Origin: Wolbachia endosymbiont of Aedes albopictus
GTDB lineage: Bacteria > Pseudomonadota > Alphaproteobacteria > Rickettsiales > Anaplasmataceae
Assembly: GCF_024804185.1 (NCBI RefSeq)
Contig: NZ_CP101657.1
Location: 682,001-746,000, forward strand
Direction of reading: 5' to 3'
DNA length: 64,000 bases
Positions 36,609-46,977 of the stretch are shown in pieces (the stretch's first letter is position 1; every line of letters begins with the position of its first letter). The position numbers and the translations under genes were made by a program. The notes beneath the pieces were generated by a model, which ran no database searches, was not told the DNA's origin, and saw only the letters and a list, made by a program, of their open reading frames with translations.

Positions 36609-37808
36609 ATGAATATACCTAGTATAGAAAATTGTGATCTTCACAATAAAACCGTCTTACTCAGAGTTGACTTCAATGTTCCTATAAAAGATGGAGAAAT
36701 TCGTGACGTCACTCGTATTTTGAGAGCATTGCCTACTATTGAGTATTTAGTGGATGCAAGTGCAAAGATTATTATTATATCGCATTTCGGACGTCCAAAG
36801 GCCAGAGACAATAATCTGTCGCTAAAAAATGTAATTGACACTTTATCGCAGTTACTAAATAAAAAAGTGAAATTCATTGATGATTGCGTTGGTGAAAAAG
36901 TGCAAAAAGCAGTGAGTGCTATGGATGCAAGAGATATAATATTACTAGAGAATCTAAGATTTTATAAAGAGGAAGAGCAAAGTAACTCAAATTTTGCCAA
37001 ACAACTAGCATCTCTAGCGGATATATATGTAAATGATGCATTTTCTTGCTCTCACAGAGCTCACGCTTCTATTTCGCGCATTACAGAATTTTTACCTTCC
37101 TATGCAGGATTTTGCTTGCAAGATGAGCTAAAGTATCTTGAAAAAGCTATATCGTTTAAAGCTAAACCTATTACTGCGATAGTTGGGGGAGCCAAAATGT
37201 CAACTAAGATAAAAATGCTTATAAAGCTAACAGAAAAGGTTGATTACCTAGTTCTCGGAGGTGCAATTGCTAATAATTTTTTGTCATTTAGCAAAGTAAA
37301 TATAGGGAAATCTTTCTTTCAAAATGGTGTTGACGACCTTCTACATAATATTATTGAAACAGCAAATAAAAACAATTGCAAAATAGTTGTGCCAGAAGAC
37401 GTTCTGGTTGCAGTAAACTCTGATTACAGCACTAGTATTTCAAGAAGAACTGAGTCCATTTTGGACGGTGATATAATTTCGGATATCGGACCACAAACTT
37501 TGAGTACAATAAGCAGTATAATAGCAAGCAGTAAGACTCTGCTGTGGAATGGACCTATTGGTGTTTTTGAACATTCAGCTTTTGCAAGTGGTACAATAGG
37601 GGTAATGAAAGTCGTAAGTGACTTAACGCACAAAGGAAAATTAACTAGTGTAGTAGGGGGAGGCGATATTCTATCTGCAATAAGTGCTGCAGGCCTTACC
37701 GATAAGGATTTTACATATGTTTCCACTGGTGGAGGGGCATTTTTAGATTGGTTAAGCGGCGATGAAATGCCGGGAGTTGCTGCTCTACAAAATGCACCCA
37801 ACAATTAA
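36609..37808 (+). CDS. pgk: Phosphoglycerate kinase
   Basis: A 399-aa enzyme of full length: VLLRVDFNVPIKDGEI (N-domain), SHFGRPK, ENLRFYKEEE, GGAKMSTKI, WNGPIGVFE and the C-terminal GGGDILSAI and VSTGGGAFLDWLSG, which bind the nucleotide. It interconverts 1,3-bisphosphoglycerate and 3-phosphoglycerate; gpmI at 53812 acts on the next step. The ATG at 36609 gives the usual start. Confidence 0.97.
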   Translation: MNIPSIENCDLHNKTVLLRVDFNVPIKDGEIRDVTRILRALPTIEYLVDASAKIIIISHFGRPKARDNNLSLKNVIDTLSQLLNKKVKFIDDCVGEKVQKAVSAMDARDIILLENLRFYKEEEQSNSNFAKQLASLADIYVNDAFSCSHRAHASISRITEFLPSYAGFCLQDELKYLEKAISFKAKPITAIVGGAKMSTKIKMLIKLTEKVDYLVLGGAIANNFLSFSKVNIGKSFFQNGVDDLLHNIIETANKNNCKIVVPEDVLVAVNSDYSTSISRRTESILDGDIISDIGPQTLSTISSIIASSKTLLWNGPIGVFEHSAFASGTIGVMKVVSDLTHKGKLTSVVGGGDILSAISAAGLTDKDFTYVSTGGGAFLDWLSGDEMPGVAALQNAPNN

Positions 37809-37845
37809 AACTTTTTTAAATTGTTTCTTATAAGATAGCTTTTTT

Positions 37846-38685
37846 GTGAACATGATTATGTCGAAGACAGTTAAACTAATTTTGTGTTTAATAATACCAA
37901 TAATAGGATTTGTTTTTTATATTAAGGATCATTATTTTCACATCGGCTATGTGGAAGAAAATGTTAAAGTCAATTTTGAACCATTTTTCAGTTCACAACC
38001 AGGTTATATACCACCGTTTCCAGAATTAACTGACTTCGATAGAGGAGTGTTGAAAGTTTGTGGAGATTGGGGAGCACATCCAGATAAAGAAGATTTCAAA
38101 ATTTTACTTGATTGTCCGCAGCATCAAGAAGTAGTGAAAGGAATATATGATAAGCTTGATCGTCAAATTGTCACACCAGATGCGGATTTGGAGTTATTTA
38201 AAGATGAACTGACTAACATTTGGTTTACAAATAGTGGAAGTGAAAAAGAAACTATAGGGTTTGGACATATTTTTTGTGGTGAGCCAAACAATAAATTAGG
38301 TGGTATGCATTTTGTAGGTAGATACGTTGAAGCTCAAGAAGATAAATGGGCAGGTGCAATTTGGAATGACAAGTCCCTATGCAATAAATCAGATATTAAG
38401 CCACCAGTTTATACATTTGGAATGAAATATTTGGGTAAGGATGGGGAAGTGAAAGTTAAATGCCCAAATGGATACGCATATAACCTTCATGCCGATGATA
38501 TTTTAATTTCTGCAACTAAGGCGTTCAAGGAATTAGGAAAAGATGGAATGTGCCTATATAAAATGGAAGATGACAATTATCAATCAGTGTTTGTAAGAAA
38601 GAATGATGCTATACTTACGTTCTATCCTGACTTAACACCAAAATGCGATAATAAGAGTACTTATTGTAGCTGCAGTAAATCTTAA
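37846..38685 (+). CDS. EndoU-like secreted ribonuclease
   Basis: A 279-aa protein with an N-terminal membrane/signal helix (LILCLIIPIIGFVFYI). The segment GFGHIFCGEPNNKLGGMHFVGRY matches the EndoU catalytic core, which in XendoU reads GFEHVFVGE...GFH with two catalytic histidines; here H141 and H155. A lysine-rich stretch follows (MKYLGKDGEVKVK) that could supply the catalytic Lys, and the end is Cys-rich (CDNKSTYCSCSK). EndoU enzymes cut RNA at uridines; bacterial ones are often toxins. The start could be GTG 37846, ATG 37852 or ATG 37858. It follows pgk by 37 bp. The EndoU call is by motif only. Confidence 0.7.
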   Translation: MNMIMSKTVKLILCLIIPIIGFVFYIKDHYFHIGYVEENVKVNFEPFFSSQPGYIPPFPELTDFDRGVLKVCGDWGAHPDKEDFKILLDCPQHQEVVKGIYDKLDRQIVTPDADLELFKDELTNIWFTNSGSEKETIGFGHIFCGEPNNKLGGMHFVGRYVEAQEDKWAGAIWNDKSLCNKSDIKPPVYTFGMKYLGKDGEVKVKCPNGYAYNLHADDILISATKAFKELGKDGMCLYKMEDDNYQSVFVRKNDAILTFYPDLTPKCDNKSTYCSCSKS

Positions 38686-38736
38686 TTTATTTCAGCCAAA
38701 GATATATACCAGCAATGATGCCATTGATTTTATACT

Positions 38737-39705
38737 TCAAAAATCAGGTAAACCTTTCTTAGGTATATTTTCAAACTCACCAATTAAAGTTTTTATATCT
38801 TGCGGTAAATCAGAGACAAATTCCATGTATTTATTACTTTTTGGGTGGTATAAGCCAAGTGTATAAGCATGCAGTGCTTGCCTATTGAAATTACGAATAA
38901 AACTAGAGTTTTTAGCATATTTTGTGCTTTTACTACTATTTTTTCCGTAAACTTGATCACCAACTATAGAATGTCCTATGTGGCTCATGTGGACTCGAAT
39001 TTGGTGCGTTCTACCTGTTTCTAAAGTGCATTTAACCAAGCTTGCTTGTCCTATAACTTTCTCTACTGAGTAATGAGTGATTGCTAATTTTCCGGTTGTT
39101 TTTGTAACACACATCATTTCTTTATTACCACGCTTTGGAGCAATGTTAGTTTCTATAGTTCCCTGCTGGGAAGATAATGTTCCCCAAACTACTGCTAAGT
39201 ATTCCCGCTTTACTTTACGATTTGATAACAATTCAGACAAAAAACTATGGGCTTCCTCATTTTTTGCAATTACCATCAGCCCACTAGTATCTTTATCGAG
39301 TCTATGAACAATTCCTGGTCTTACATCAAGGTGAGCGATAACTGCGTTCAAGAGCGTATCATTGTTTGTCCCAGCACCAGGGTGCACTGTTAATCCACTC
39401 TGTTTACTCAGAACTATAATGGCCTCATCTTCGTATATGATATCAAGTTTTATATCGTGATTAGGTTCAATTGATGTGGATTCATTTTCACAAGTAAGAT
39501 GTACCATATACTTCTTGCCTGCTTTTACTATGTGATTGTTGTCGGTTATAGGAATGCCAAGCAGTGTTACCTGCTCATTTTGTATCAATCTTTGCGCTTT
39601 GCTGCGTGATATGTTGCATTTTTCAGCTATATAGGTGTCTAACCTTAATTTTTTCTCATCACTATTGATATTTAAGGTTATATCTATAACAACTACCATG
39701 CGCAA
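38737..39705 (-). CDS. rluD: 23S rRNA pseudouridine synthase RluD/RluA family
   Basis: A 322-aa protein with an N-terminal S4 domain (DTYIAEKCNISRSKAQRLIQNEQV) and a RluA catalytic domain with the HRLDKDTSGLMVIAKN motif carrying the catalytic Asp. It probably modifies helix 69 of 23S rRNA. The start is ATG 39705 or 39699; the frame overlaps the end of the upstream gene (39693) by ~13 bp, so they are likely co-transcribed. Confidence 0.93.
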   Translation of the reverse strand: MRMVVVIDITLNINSDEKKLRLDTYIAEKCNISRSKAQRLIQNEQVTLLGIPITDNNHIVKAGKKYMVHLTCENESTSIEPNHDIKLDIIYEDEAIIVLSKQSGLTVHPGAGTNNDTLLNAVIAHLDVRPGIVHRLDKDTSGLMVIAKNEEAHSFLSELLSNRKVKREYLAVVWGTLSSQQGTIETNIAPKRGNKEMMCVTKTTGKLAITHYSVEKVIGQASLVKCTLETGRTHQIRVHMSHIGHSIVGDQVYGKNSSKSTKYAKNSSFIRNFNRQALHAYTLGLYHPKSNKYMEFVSDLPQDIKTLIGEFENIPKKGLPDF

Positions 39706-41453
39706 GCTACTTTAAATGCTGCTTGAATATTTTGATTTACGAAATCAACTTTTGTACTAGGAAGATCACCTTGTTTTTTAATATGGCAAGTTGTTTGAGA
39801 GCCATCTTTCCAGTGAATTATTATCTTGTTATCAAAATTACGTAATGTTGCTTCACCAATCTTTTCTCCTTTATCACCTTTTTCTTCTAGCTTAATAGAT
39901 TCTAATAAATAATATAGAAAGTCACTTGCTTTGCCGTTGATTTTTTCTTTCCATTCATCTGTTCTTTTTCGTTCAAATAAATCTTTTTTCTGCTGCCTTA
40001 TTCTGTCTTGTTTTTCTAAGACTGCCAGTTCTTGTAGCTCCTTCTCTTCATCTACTAATTGACCAGTATTATCTTCATTATCAGGCTCATTTGGTTGGTT
40101 GTGTTCTTCTAATAACTGTGCTTGTATCTCTTTATCTGCAGATTCATTAGTACTAGTTTGCATATCTTTATTTGCAGATCGATCAATATTAGATTGACTA
40201 CTGCTCCCTTGCCCATTTTGTTGAGGGTCTGGGTTATTATGTGCATTAGGCAGTCTTTCATTGTGGAAAGTAGCTCCCGCTAGTCCCGTATATTGTCCTA
40301 GCTTTAACCTAGCTACTCTATCATCAATAGTCTCTACTGCATTCTTAATAGCATTTATTGTGTCCATTACCTTCTTTACATCCACTTCACTCAGTTTACC
40401 TTTTACGTCTCCGCTAACTTCTTTACACAGAACATCCACACTTTTACTAATATCTTTCAGGCAGTCAGTTATTTCTTTACTAGCAGTTGTTTTCACCTCA
40501 TCCACATTTTTCTTTATATCTTTTTCTAATTTATCAAGTAAAGCTTTGAGATTCTTCCCTATACTGCCAAGCGTTTCTTTAATGTCAATATTTGCAGGCT
40601 TTAAAAGACTATTATCAAGTAAATCGCAAGCTTTTTTAAGGTTACTGCCAAATAAGTCGCAAAATGGACTAAGCAGTTCTTTCATTAGAGATATTAGTTC
40701 ATTTTCCTTTTTACCAAGCTTATTTTCTATTACTAATACAACCATGCCCTTTCCAGACCAGTATGGAAGTAGAAGACCTAAAGTACTGTGGTTTCTAATA
40801 GTATGATTTTCATGATCTACGCTGTTACTTATTAGATTGCTAAGTGTTGATATGATGCATACAAGAACAACGACTAATAAAGATATTAATGTTATTGGAG
40901 CATTAATGGATTGTGATATTGCTGAAATTACTATAATAGCACCAAATACATATGATCCAGTAAACAAGAAAATCCTATTTCTATTTTCTGCTTTTATATC
41001 TTCTAGTATTTCTCTCTGCGTCTTAGAAATTGGTAAAACTATTGAAAGCTTTTTCCTCTTACGATCTAAATTTGTTACAATTTCAATTTTTTCGGCTTCT
41101 TGAACAATCTGGCTGTACTGTTCATCAACTTGATAGTTTCCTACTTTTTTGTCTATCTCATTCTCTTTTATTTTTTGTGTATTTATAAAGTTTATAACAG
41201 CAGTAAATAAGAGAGTTGCAAGAGGAATAAAGGCAAGAGGTGCTGGCGTGAACGCAAATCCAGCAATACTTACTATAACAGGCTGAATAGAAAAGGTAGT
41301 AAATGCTATAGGAGCAGCAATGGTACTTGCTATCGATATAGTACCATAATACTTTCTTATAGAGCTCAAAATTCTACTGGGCTGGTCAGAAAGTTTTCTA
41401 AATCCTAAAAAATCAAAATAGTCTTTGAAAGGATCTTTAGTGTCTGTAACCAT
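39693..41453 (-). CDS. Large lineage-specific membrane protein with coiled coil
   Basis: A 586-aa protein that I do not recognise. Hydrophobic pairs at ~35-90 (SIASTIAAPIAFTTF...FAFTPAPLAFIPLATLLFTAVINF) and ~160-210 (IFLFTGSYVFGAIIVISAI...LISLLVVVLVCIISTLSNLI) suggest four membrane helices. Residues ~265-390 are a coiled-coil region with many Lys, Asp and Val heptads (TASKEITDCLKDISKSVDVL). A Asn/Gln/Glu-rich disordered linker (~400-480) and a folded C-terminal domain (~500-586) follow. No Sec signal at the start. It overlaps rluD by ~13 bp. It is probably a Wolbachia membrane-associated protein; function unknown. Confidence 0.75.
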   Translation of the reverse strand: MVTDTKDPFKDYFDFLGFRKLSDQPSRILSSIRKYYGTISIASTIAAPIAFTTFSIQPVIVSIAGFAFTPAPLAFIPLATLLFTAVINFINTQKIKENEIDKKVGNYQVDEQYSQIVQEAEKIEIVTNLDRKRKKLSIVLPISKTQREILEDIKAENRNRIFLFTGSYVFGAIIVISAISQSINAPITLISLLVVVLVCIISTLSNLISNSVDHENHTIRNHSTLGLLLPYWSGKGMVVLVIENKLGKKENELISLMKELLSPFCDLFGSNLKKACDLLDNSLLKPANIDIKETLGSIGKNLKALLDKLEKDIKKNVDEVKTTASKEITDCLKDISKSVDVLCKEVSGDVKGKLSEVDVKKVMDTINAIKNAVETIDDRVARLKLGQYTGLAGATFHNERLPNAHNNPDPQQNGQGSSSQSNIDRSANKDMQTSTNESADKEIQAQLLEEHNQPNEPDNEDNTGQLVDEEKELQELAVLEKQDRIRQQKKDLFERKRTDEWKEKINGKASDFLYYLLESIKLEEKGDKGEKIGEATLRNFDNKIIIHWKDGSQTTCHIKKQGDLPSTKVDFVNQNIQAAFKVACAW

Positions 41454-41514
41454 AACATTTTTCTAGTTTTAATTTATTTAGGTATACATTAACCAAACCT
41501 TACAATCAAGTTTC

Positions 41515-43653
41515 TTAATTTTTCAACATGTGCCAAGGCCTATTAGAGCGCACTTTATTAATCTTTATTTCATGATTTGTTAACCAAATAGAATGTGTGC
41601 CATACGTTTCTAAATCGGCATATTTGATAGTTTTAGTATTACAAACTGAATAGTTGAATTCACTTAATTGAATTATTAAATCAACTTTATCACAATTTTC
41701 TGAAATATCTTCTTTTTTATAAGCAAGCAGTACTGATTTATTATTTCCTTTATTATATATACAGCCATACTTTAGTCTTTTATCTGAATTGCTATATTTT
41801 GTATGATTCAAAATTTGGTTCTGCCCATTTTGTTTCGCCCATGTTTTGACAACAAAGTTCCTATTTTTTCTGGTGAGAGAATATAGTAAGTTATTACTCT
41901 CCTTTGCAGCAACATTATCAGCATTTATTAGGATGTCGGGGGTTTTATATGCGGTGCTAAAGCAAATACCTAGTACAATAAAGAAAATTCCGAAGAAACG
42001 CCAATTTCTTTCCCACAAGCACAGCCACAATAAACCAAGTGTTATGATAATAATTGATGAGGTAGGAAAAGTACGAATGGGAATAACCAAATACTGAAGA
42101 CTAGCGATTGCATTTGTTATATACAAAATACTGTCAATTGGGCGCTCTATAAATGGTGCTATAATCCATTCAATACCTAAAGGAATCAATAAGACATAAA
42201 TTATTCCAAGTGGAATAATAATTAATGTAACTATTGGTATAGCAACTAAATTTGTGATAATGCCACTAATTGAAAAATAATTAAAATTGTATATCGTGTA
42301 CGGAACAGTTGCTAAACTTGCTATTACTGAGCTGATCATTATCGACACAAAATATTTCATTATTTTTATTTTGAACAATTTATTAGCATTAATTTGATAA
42401 CTGGCAACCAGTGCCAAAACCGCAGAAAATGACATCTGAAAGCCTGGCTTTAAAATTGCTTCTGGTTCTACTGAGAGTATCACTGCAGCAGCAAACGCAA
42501 TTGCTATTAACCCTCGATATTTTCTCTCTATCATTATTGCAACGAGTACTAAAATCACCATGATGTAGGCACGCTGAGCAGAAATTTGCATACCGGTAAT
42601 CAACAAATAAAACGTGGTTGGCAAGATAGTAAGGAATGCAGATATTTTCTTGGTATTATACTTAAGAGTCAAAGTTTCAGATATTGCGAATAAATTACGA
42701 AACACTATAAAAAACAGACCAGCAACGAATGATAAATGCAAACCAGATATGGCAAACAAATGTGCTATACCTGAATCTCTTATCGCATCCATAGTTTTTT
42801 GGTCTATTCCGTCCTTTTTGCCGATTAGTAATGCAGAAATTATGTCTGCATGTGGTTTTTTAATATTTTGCTGCAGGTTTTCATAAATGTATTGACGGAA
42901 AGATTCTATATATTCTTGAAATTTCCTTGCTTCAGCCTTTTTGTGCAAAGCTATTTTGCTTGTTGCAAAACCTGTTGCACTTATTTTCTGATAATATGCT
43001 ATTCTTGCAAAATCATATGCATGCTCCGAGGGCGCAATCTTTAGAGGGAAGAGTTTTGCTGATAATTTTACTTGATCGCCTATTTTAATGCCTTTTTCCA
43101 CTTTGGTTCTAACTGATATTCTGATGTTATCTAGAACTCTATACGGTGTCATTCCAGCGCGCAACGCTGGAATCAATATCTTTTTTTTCTGGATCCCAGC
43201 TGGGATGACAAAAGGGGGTGCTGGGATGACAGGAGAGGATTTTGAGATAGTAGAGACAGAAAGCAGAAATTGTTTGTATGAGCCCCTGTCATTAATGTCC
43301 TTCACTATGGCAACGATATTTTTTACATATCTCTCTTTATCAAGAATTTAAGTGTCTACTAAAGCTGTTCTTAATTTACTGGCTGTAAACCCTATGAGCA
43401 CTGCAATTAAAGCAATGCATAATATTGCGTACTTTCTGTATAATATTGCAATCAGAATTAGTATGGGTGAAAGCAAAAGAAAAATAGATATAGTGAAAAT
43501 GCAGCTTGGTTCAAAACTTAGGGAAAAATAGGTTAAAATCCCTACACACTGACATACAGGAAACCATAGTATCAAGTTATATTTTTCATTACGTAGGTTA
43601 TGACGTATATAACTAACTATTATGTCAAAGAAAGTTAGCAAACATACCGACAT
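41515..43653 (-). pseudogene. comEC: ComEC/Rec2 DNA-uptake channel, split by TAA and carrying an in-frame R1 insert
   Basis: The main part (43305-41515, 596 aa) has the competence channel domain: GLHLSFVAGLFF, many membrane helices and the C-terminal region. The N-terminal membrane part is in the same frame at 43653-43351, ending LVDT, then TAA at 43350-43348, then ILDKERYVKNIVAIVKDI continues in frame. A single sense-to-stop change therefore splits a 712-residue gene. In the OB-fold region a proline-rich peptide (VIPAPPFVIPAGIQ...) is encoded by an R1 palindrome at 43145-43233 without breaking the frame. I set the start at 43653 because longer frames run into the tRNA. The role would be single-strand DNA import; whether it works is doubtful. 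Confidence 0.85.
43145..43233. repeat. R1 palindromic repeats inserted in frame in comEC
   Basis: GTGTCATTCCAGCGCGCAAC..., a T-tract, then CTGGATCCCAGCTGGGATGAC and a partial third unit. All three lie in the coding frame and add about 30 residues to the ComEC N-terminal domain, like Rickettsia palindromic elements. Confidence 0.85.
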
Positions 43654-43721
43654 GTGACTGTGACGCAATTTTATTCTTTTATTTTCTATTATTGTATATA
43701 TAATAACTAAATAAACAACGA

Positions 43722-43798
<77 letters not shown>

Positions 43799-43849
43799 TT
43801 TTCCAACTGTGCGAATATTGTGGTTTCAGGTAGTTCATGGGAACGGATT

Positions 43850-44169
43850 AAACGAAAAACTTGCTTGACAAACTCTACCAACCCCCTTATTATAGTATTA
43901 AGGGTATTTATGACTCAAAACTTGTTTTTGATCTGCGCAGGCTCAATGACAAAATTCAGTAAAAAACTCAGAGTATTTATTGGCGGATTACATAAAATTA
44001 TAGCGGCTGCATGTCTTTTTTATTTTTTCTACATTCAGCCAAATCGCGCTTAAACTAAGCGTCAGCACATTATTACAGCGCCACTTACAGTAATATAGAG
44101 TCAAAACTCGCACCACGGGGCTTCTTTTGCCTTTTTTTTCGTTTGGTAAATTTCTTAATGTTTATAGCT
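43850..44169. repeat. ~320-bp dispersed element, copy B (inverted)
   Basis: Reverse complement of copies A and C. Ends AAACGAAAAACTTGCTTGACAAAC and GGTAAATTTCTTAATGTTTATAGCT. The flank GGATTAAACG is also seen at the lone end near 51507-51530. The 77-aa frame inside is not conserved in the other copies. Confidence 0.8.
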
Positions 44170-44216
44170 GAAGATTGCACGAATATTGCAATTACAAAAG
44201 CGTTTCTACTAGGAGG

Positions 44217-44465
44217 GTGTCATCCCAGTGCTTGACACTGGGATCCAGCCTTTCTGCAATCTCATCGGAAACGTTGTAACCACTTTCTATGCTAGTTTGC
44301 TTGTGAGCAACCTGGATCCCAGTGTCAAGCACTGGGATGACATCATAGGGGGCTACTTGGCTGACAACCGTCATCCCGCAGCGGGATCTCTTGTTAGCGC
44401 CGCGGCGGTATATTTGTCATCCCGCTAGCGGGATCTAGAGATACCGCGGAGGTATGACGATAAGA
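44217..44465. repeat. R1 pair and R2 palindromes before purH
   Basis: Inverted R1 copies at 44217-44250 and 44310-44343, ~60 bp apart, then R2 units (CGTCATCCCGCAGCGGGATCTC, GATACCGCGGAGGTATGACG). The R1 pair resembles the nuclease gene boundaries but with no gene between. Confidence 0.8.
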
Positions 44466-44473
44466 CACAAAGC

Positions 44474-45985
44474 CTAATGGAAAAAACTGCGAACGCCAGT
44501 GAAAAACATAGCAATTTTATTTTCATTTGCAGCTTTTATCACATCTTGATCTTTCAGCGAGCCACCAGGATGAATTATAGCTGTAATTCCATGTTTTGCA
44601 CTTTCTACTATGCTATCTGGGAATGGAAAAAATGCATCTGAAGCAAGCACTGCACCTTTACATTTTTCACCTGCTTTTTTTACTGCAATGTTCACACTAT
44701 CTATTCTGCTTGTTTGTCCTGCACCGATGCCAATAGCACAACCATCTTTTGCTATAACTATTGCGTTGGATTTCACATGTTTACATATTTTCCAGGCAAA
44801 AATAAGATCTTCCTTTTCTTTTTCTGTTGTAGTGTATTCTGTTACTTGTTCTGCTTTTATTGTGTGGTCATTATTTTCTTGTACCAAAAACCCACCAACA
44901 ACATTTTTAGTTTGGTATTTCACATTTTGTTGGAAAGATTTATGAATAATCACTCTTAAATTTTTCTTTCTTTGCAAAATTTTTAGTGCTTCATTGCTGA
45001 CTGAAGGTGCTATCACTACTTCCAAAAATATCTCATTTAATTTTTCTGCTAGCTTTAAATCTATCTCCCGATTTAAAGCTACTATACCACCAAAACTGCT
45101 TACTTCATCACACGATAGGGCCTTTTCATATGCCTCCAAAGCATTATCACCAACAGCAGTGCCACATGGGTTATTGTGCTTTATTATCACTGCTGCAGGC
45201 TCTTTAAACTCAGAAATTATGTTAAGTGCGGACTCTATATCTACTATATTATTATAACTCAACTCTTTCCCATGTATTTTTTCTAGCGGATATTTGGTAA
45301 ATTGATTACTATAAAATGCAGCTTTTTGATGGGGATTTTCACCATACCTGAGTTCTTGTACTTTATGTCCATATAGTGCAAAAAACTCTGGCAACTCATT
45401 ATTTTTACTCTGGGATAAAAACCAACTGTGAATATTAGAATCATAGTGTGCAGTGAGAGCAAATGCTTTGGTTGCTAAATGTTTTCTATATTCCAATGTT
45501 GTTTCATTGTTATTTTTTATCATCTCAGCTTTTAGTGCTTCGTAGTCTTGAATGCTAGAAATAACTGAAGTAAAACGAAAGTTTTTTGCTGCAGCTCTAA
45601 TTAATGCCACTCCGCCGATATCAATTTGTTCTATAATTTGATCTTCATTTGAGCCGCTACTTACTGTCTCCCAAAATGGGTATAGGTTAGTTATAAGCAG
45701 GTCTATTGGCTCAATACCTAGATTTTGTATTTCCGTTTTGTGCTTTTCTCTATTGCAAAGTATTCCTCCATGAATTTTAGGGTGTAAAGTTTTTACTCTA
45801 CCACCCAGTATCTCTGGAAATTGTGTGTAATCTGAGACCTCTTGTGTTTTTATTCCGGCATCAGATAGTGCTTTATAAGTATTTCCCGTTGAAAGAATCT
45901 CTATTTGTTGCTGCGTTAAAAACGATGCAAGATCAATTATATTCGTTTTATCGTATACTGATATTAAAGCTCTTTTGATTTTCAT
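44474..45985 (-). CDS. purH: Bifunctional AICAR formyltransferase / IMP cyclohydrolase
   Basis: A 503-aa protein with an N-terminal MGS-like IMP cyclohydrolase domain (RALISVYDKTNIIDLA...GGRVKTLHPKIHGGIL) and a C-terminal AICAR transformylase domain (KELSYNNIVDIESAL, IKHNNPCGTA, SFGGIVALNR, IGIGAGQTSRID). It carries out the last two steps of purine synthesis. The end is near the R2 cluster but does not use it. The ATG at 45985 gives the normal start. Confidence 0.97.
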   Translation of the reverse strand: MKIKRALISVYDKTNIIDLASFLTQQQIEILSTGNTYKALSDAGIKTQEVSDYTQFPEILGGRVKTLHPKIHGGILCNREKHKTEIQNLGIEPIDLLITNLYPFWETVSSGSNEDQIIEQIDIGGVALIRAAAKNFRFTSVISSIQDYEALKAEMIKNNNETTLEYRKHLATKAFALTAHYDSNIHSWFLSQSKNNELPEFFALYGHKVQELRYGENPHQKAAFYSNQFTKYPLEKIHGKELSYNNIVDIESALNIISEFKEPAAVIIKHNNPCGTAVGDNALEAYEKALSCDEVSSFGGIVALNREIDLKLAEKLNEIFLEVVIAPSVSNEALKILQRKKNLRVIIHKSFQQNVKYQTKNVVGGFLVQENNDHTIKAEQVTEYTTTEKEKEDLIFAWKICKHVKSNAIVIAKDGCAIGIGAGQTSRIDSVNIAVKKAGEKCKGAVLASDAFFPFPDSIVESAKHGITAIIHPGGSLKDQDVIKAANENKIAMFFTGVRSFFH

Positions 45986-46065
45986 TTTTGTACAGAAAGT
46001 TTTTTAAGATTGTATCTAAGAAAAGGAAATTTAGCTATTACATTTCTACACTAATTTAAAGCAGT

Positions 46066-46965
46066 CTATTCTATAAATTTTTTTACCATGCTTGATTTTA
46101 AGCCACGAATAAAATCTTCAATACTGCAAGGATTTCTCCCTTCCATTTGTACAACTTTAGGAATTAAAATGCCACCTTTTAAACTCATGTGCATGTTATC
46201 ATTAATGATCTTACCTTGTTCTGAAGCGAGAGCTTCAAAGTCAGCATCAAGTATCCTGATACGTTTATTCTCTATCTTGATGAACGCTTTTGGGTAAAAC
46301 GCTTTAACCTTTCTATAAGCAACCTCACAAGCATCACTTGCATAAATTTTATAATCTTCCACTTTGTCAGCGTAACATGCATCATTATCGTTCTGTTTTA
46401 AGGGAACCTGTTTTTCAATTTCGTTTAGCACTTTCAGCAGTAAATCACTGCCTAATTCAGACAATTTATCATGCAATGTCTTGTAGTTATCGTTCTTTTC
46501 GATAAGAAATTTTTCCTGTTTTAAAACAGGGCCGGAATCTAATCCTTCATCCAATTGCATAATGCTAACCCCGGTTTCTTGATCTCCTGCTAAAATTGTG
46601 TGCTGTATCGGAGCTGCACCACGCCACCTTGGTAGTAATGAAGGGTGAATATTAATACAACCATATTTAGGAATATTCAAAATTTCTCTTGGAAGTATCA
46701 ATCCATACGCAGCAACAACTGCAACGTCTGGTTTGAAATTTCTAAATTTTTCTTGCTCTGCCGAAAACTTTAGAGAAATAGGAGTACATACCTCTATGTT
46801 ACTTTCTTCAGCGATAACATGTATTGGAGATTTCGTTGGCTTCTGTCCACGTCCTGAAGGTTTTGGAGCCTTAGTGTATACTGCTACCACTTCGCTCTTT
46901 GATTTCAGTAACAAGCTCAGAGAATTAACAGCAAATCCTGGTGATCCCATGAAAATAATTCTCAT
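46066..46965 (-). CDS. fmt: Methionyl-tRNA formyltransferase
   Basis: A 299-aa protein with the formyltransferase domain ([64 protein letters not shown]) holding the catalytic Asn, His and Asp, and a C-terminal OB-like domain. It formylates the initiator tRNA, which is also encoded in this window. Start ATG 46965; the upstream rplT stop is 13 bp away, so the genes are likely one operon rpmI-rplT-fmt. Confidence 0.96.
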   Translation of the reverse strand: MRIIFMGSPGFAVNSLSLLLKSKSEVVAVYTKAPKPSGRGQKPTKSPIHVIAEESNIEVCTPISLKFSAEQEKFRNFKPDVAVVAAYGLILPREILNIPKYGCINIHPSLLPRWRGAAPIQHTILAGDQETGVSIMQLDEGLDSGPVLKQEKFLIEKNDNYKTLHDKLSELGSDLLLKVLNEIEKQVPLKQNDNDACYADKVEDYKIYASDACEVAYRKVKAFYPKAFIKIENKRIRILDADFEALASEQGKIINDNMHMSLKGGILIPKVVQMEGRNPCSIEDFIRGLKSSMVKKFIE

Positions 46966-46977
46966 GGTGTTTTTGCT

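Noticed and set aside
40261-40806. Plus-strand 181-aa frame inside the large membrane protein gene
   Set aside because: Antisense shadow of the coiled-coil region; serine/phenylalanine-rich composition is a by-product of the opposite strand.
43820-44053. 77-aa frame inside the ~320-bp element copy B
   Set aside because: The other two copies do not keep this frame, so it is not supported as a gene.
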